Below, piece by piece: positions 4,960 to 5,289 of a stretch of 5,289 nt of DNA. A program made the translations under genes and the position numbers. How positions within the stretch are numbered: the stretch's first letter is position 1; each line of letters begins with the position of its first letter. Below the pieces are notes generated by a model that was not told where the DNA came from, made no database searches, and saw only the letters and a program-made list of their open reading frames with translations. Origin of the DNA: Salinisphaeraceae bacterium UBA4764. GTDB taxonomy: Bacteria; Pseudomonadota; Gammaproteobacteria; Nevskiales; Salinisphaeraceae. Where the stretch lies: positions 4,062 through 9,350 of the forward strand of contig DHHU01000048.1 of NCBI GenBank assembly GCA_002403445.1, in the 5' to 3' direction.

Positions 4960-5289
4960 TTACATCTGTGGCGGAATCACTTCAACGTCTTCGATCCGTT
5001 GGCGGGCCGCATTGTCGATAGGAACACTTTTCTGCGCTTTGAAATCGAACCAGACCACAATGGTTTCGAAAATCGCGAACAGGCTATCGTCTTCGGCACC
5101 GAAAAGTGCCTGAACCAGCGTCATGCTCGACCCGCCCACGCGCGCGATGCGCGTGCCCATGGCGACTTTGGCCGGATAGCGAAGCTGACGCCGAAAGTTG
5201 CAGCGCAAATCGGCCAGAATCGGTCCCACGGACCAGCCGCCATGCTCGGTATCGACTAGCCGGTGAAAATAGTCGATACGGCCGTCTTC
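4960..5289 (-). CDS. acyl-CoA thioesterase, 4HBT hotdog-fold family (partial, N-terminus missing)
   Basis: An open frame runs from the right edge to a TAA at 4962-4960, giving 109 codons with the N-terminus outside the window. The visible part starts EDGRIDYFHRLVDTEHGGWS and continues through GPILADLRCNFRRQLRYPAK, VAMGTRIARVGGSSMTL and a strand ending ETIVVWFDFKAQKSVPID. This is the layout of YbgC/FadM-type 4-hydroxybenzoyl-CoA thioesterase-like proteins: the central helix with its EARxDYF-like end, then antiparallel strands, then the V(W)(F/V)D-x-x-x-x-(K/R)-x-(V)P-(I) motif. Such enzymes hydrolyse acyl-CoA thioesters in the cytoplasm. The catalytic aspartate motif normally in the first 20 or so residues is not in view, so activity cannot be judged. 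The GTG at 5229 is internal, not the start, because family sequence continues upstream. It converges with the nitroreductase gene, with 18 bp between the two stops. Confidence 0.82.
   Translation of the reverse strand, partial: EDGRIDYFHRLVDTEHGGWSVGPILADLRCNFRRQLRYPAKVAMGTRIARVGGSSMTLVQALFGAEDDSLFAIFETIVVWFDFKAQKSVPIDNAARQRIEDVEVIPPQM

Noticed and set aside
4960..5229. An 89-aa complete thioesterase starting at GTG 5229
   Set aside because: Family-like sequence (RIDYFHRLVDTEHGGW) continues in frame upstream to the window edge, so the gene is partial rather than starting at 5229.
1..5289. Defence, mobile or CRISPR-like system
   Set aside because: No transposase, integrase, nuclease, toxin-antitoxin pair, terminal inverted repeats or regular spacer-repeat pattern is visible. 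All but one of the full-size genes belong to common housekeeping or widespread families.

Overview
The window reads as ordinary chromosomal core-genome DNA from a proteobacterium, most likely a non-enteric gammaproteobacterium. The basis is moderately high GC, compact gene packing, and PurB and FumC proteins that follow the E. coli residue pattern closely (PurB active-site numbering is offset by 2, FumC by 1). I cannot name a genus. There are no mobile elements, tRNAs, rRNAs, CRISPR repeats or phage genes.

Layout: the left half (10-2709) is all on the minus strand. In transcription order it holds a class II fumarase (fumC), a small four-helix membrane protein of unknown function, and a YigZ/IMPACT-family protein. 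Just before the YigZ gene lies a candidate 17-codon leader ORF with a strong ribosome-binding site. A 211-bp gap (2710-2920) separates fumC from the divergent plus-strand pair purB (adenylosuccinate lyase) and a nitroreductase-family flavoprotein, which begins 2 nt after the purB stop. At the right edge a minus-strand 4HBT-family thioesterase converges on the nitroreductase. Its N-terminus lies outside the window.

How the genes fit together: FumC and PurB belong to the same aspartase/fumarase superfamily. They are also joined by a metabolite, since PurB releases fumarate at two steps of purine synthesis and FumC hydrates fumarate to malate. The nitroreductase is probably co-transcribed and translationally coupled to purB, but its substrate cannot be read from sequence. 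The membrane protein, YigZ-like protein and thioesterase have no evident functional tie to these two enzymes.

I found no convincing new multi-gene system. The points most worth a second look are small. They are the overlapping stop/start chain leading into yigZ, the two possible starts of fumC relative to its promoter, the lack of Shine-Dalgarno sequences at purB and several other genes, a hairpin that holds the fumC stop codon in its loop, and the uncharacterised membrane protein.
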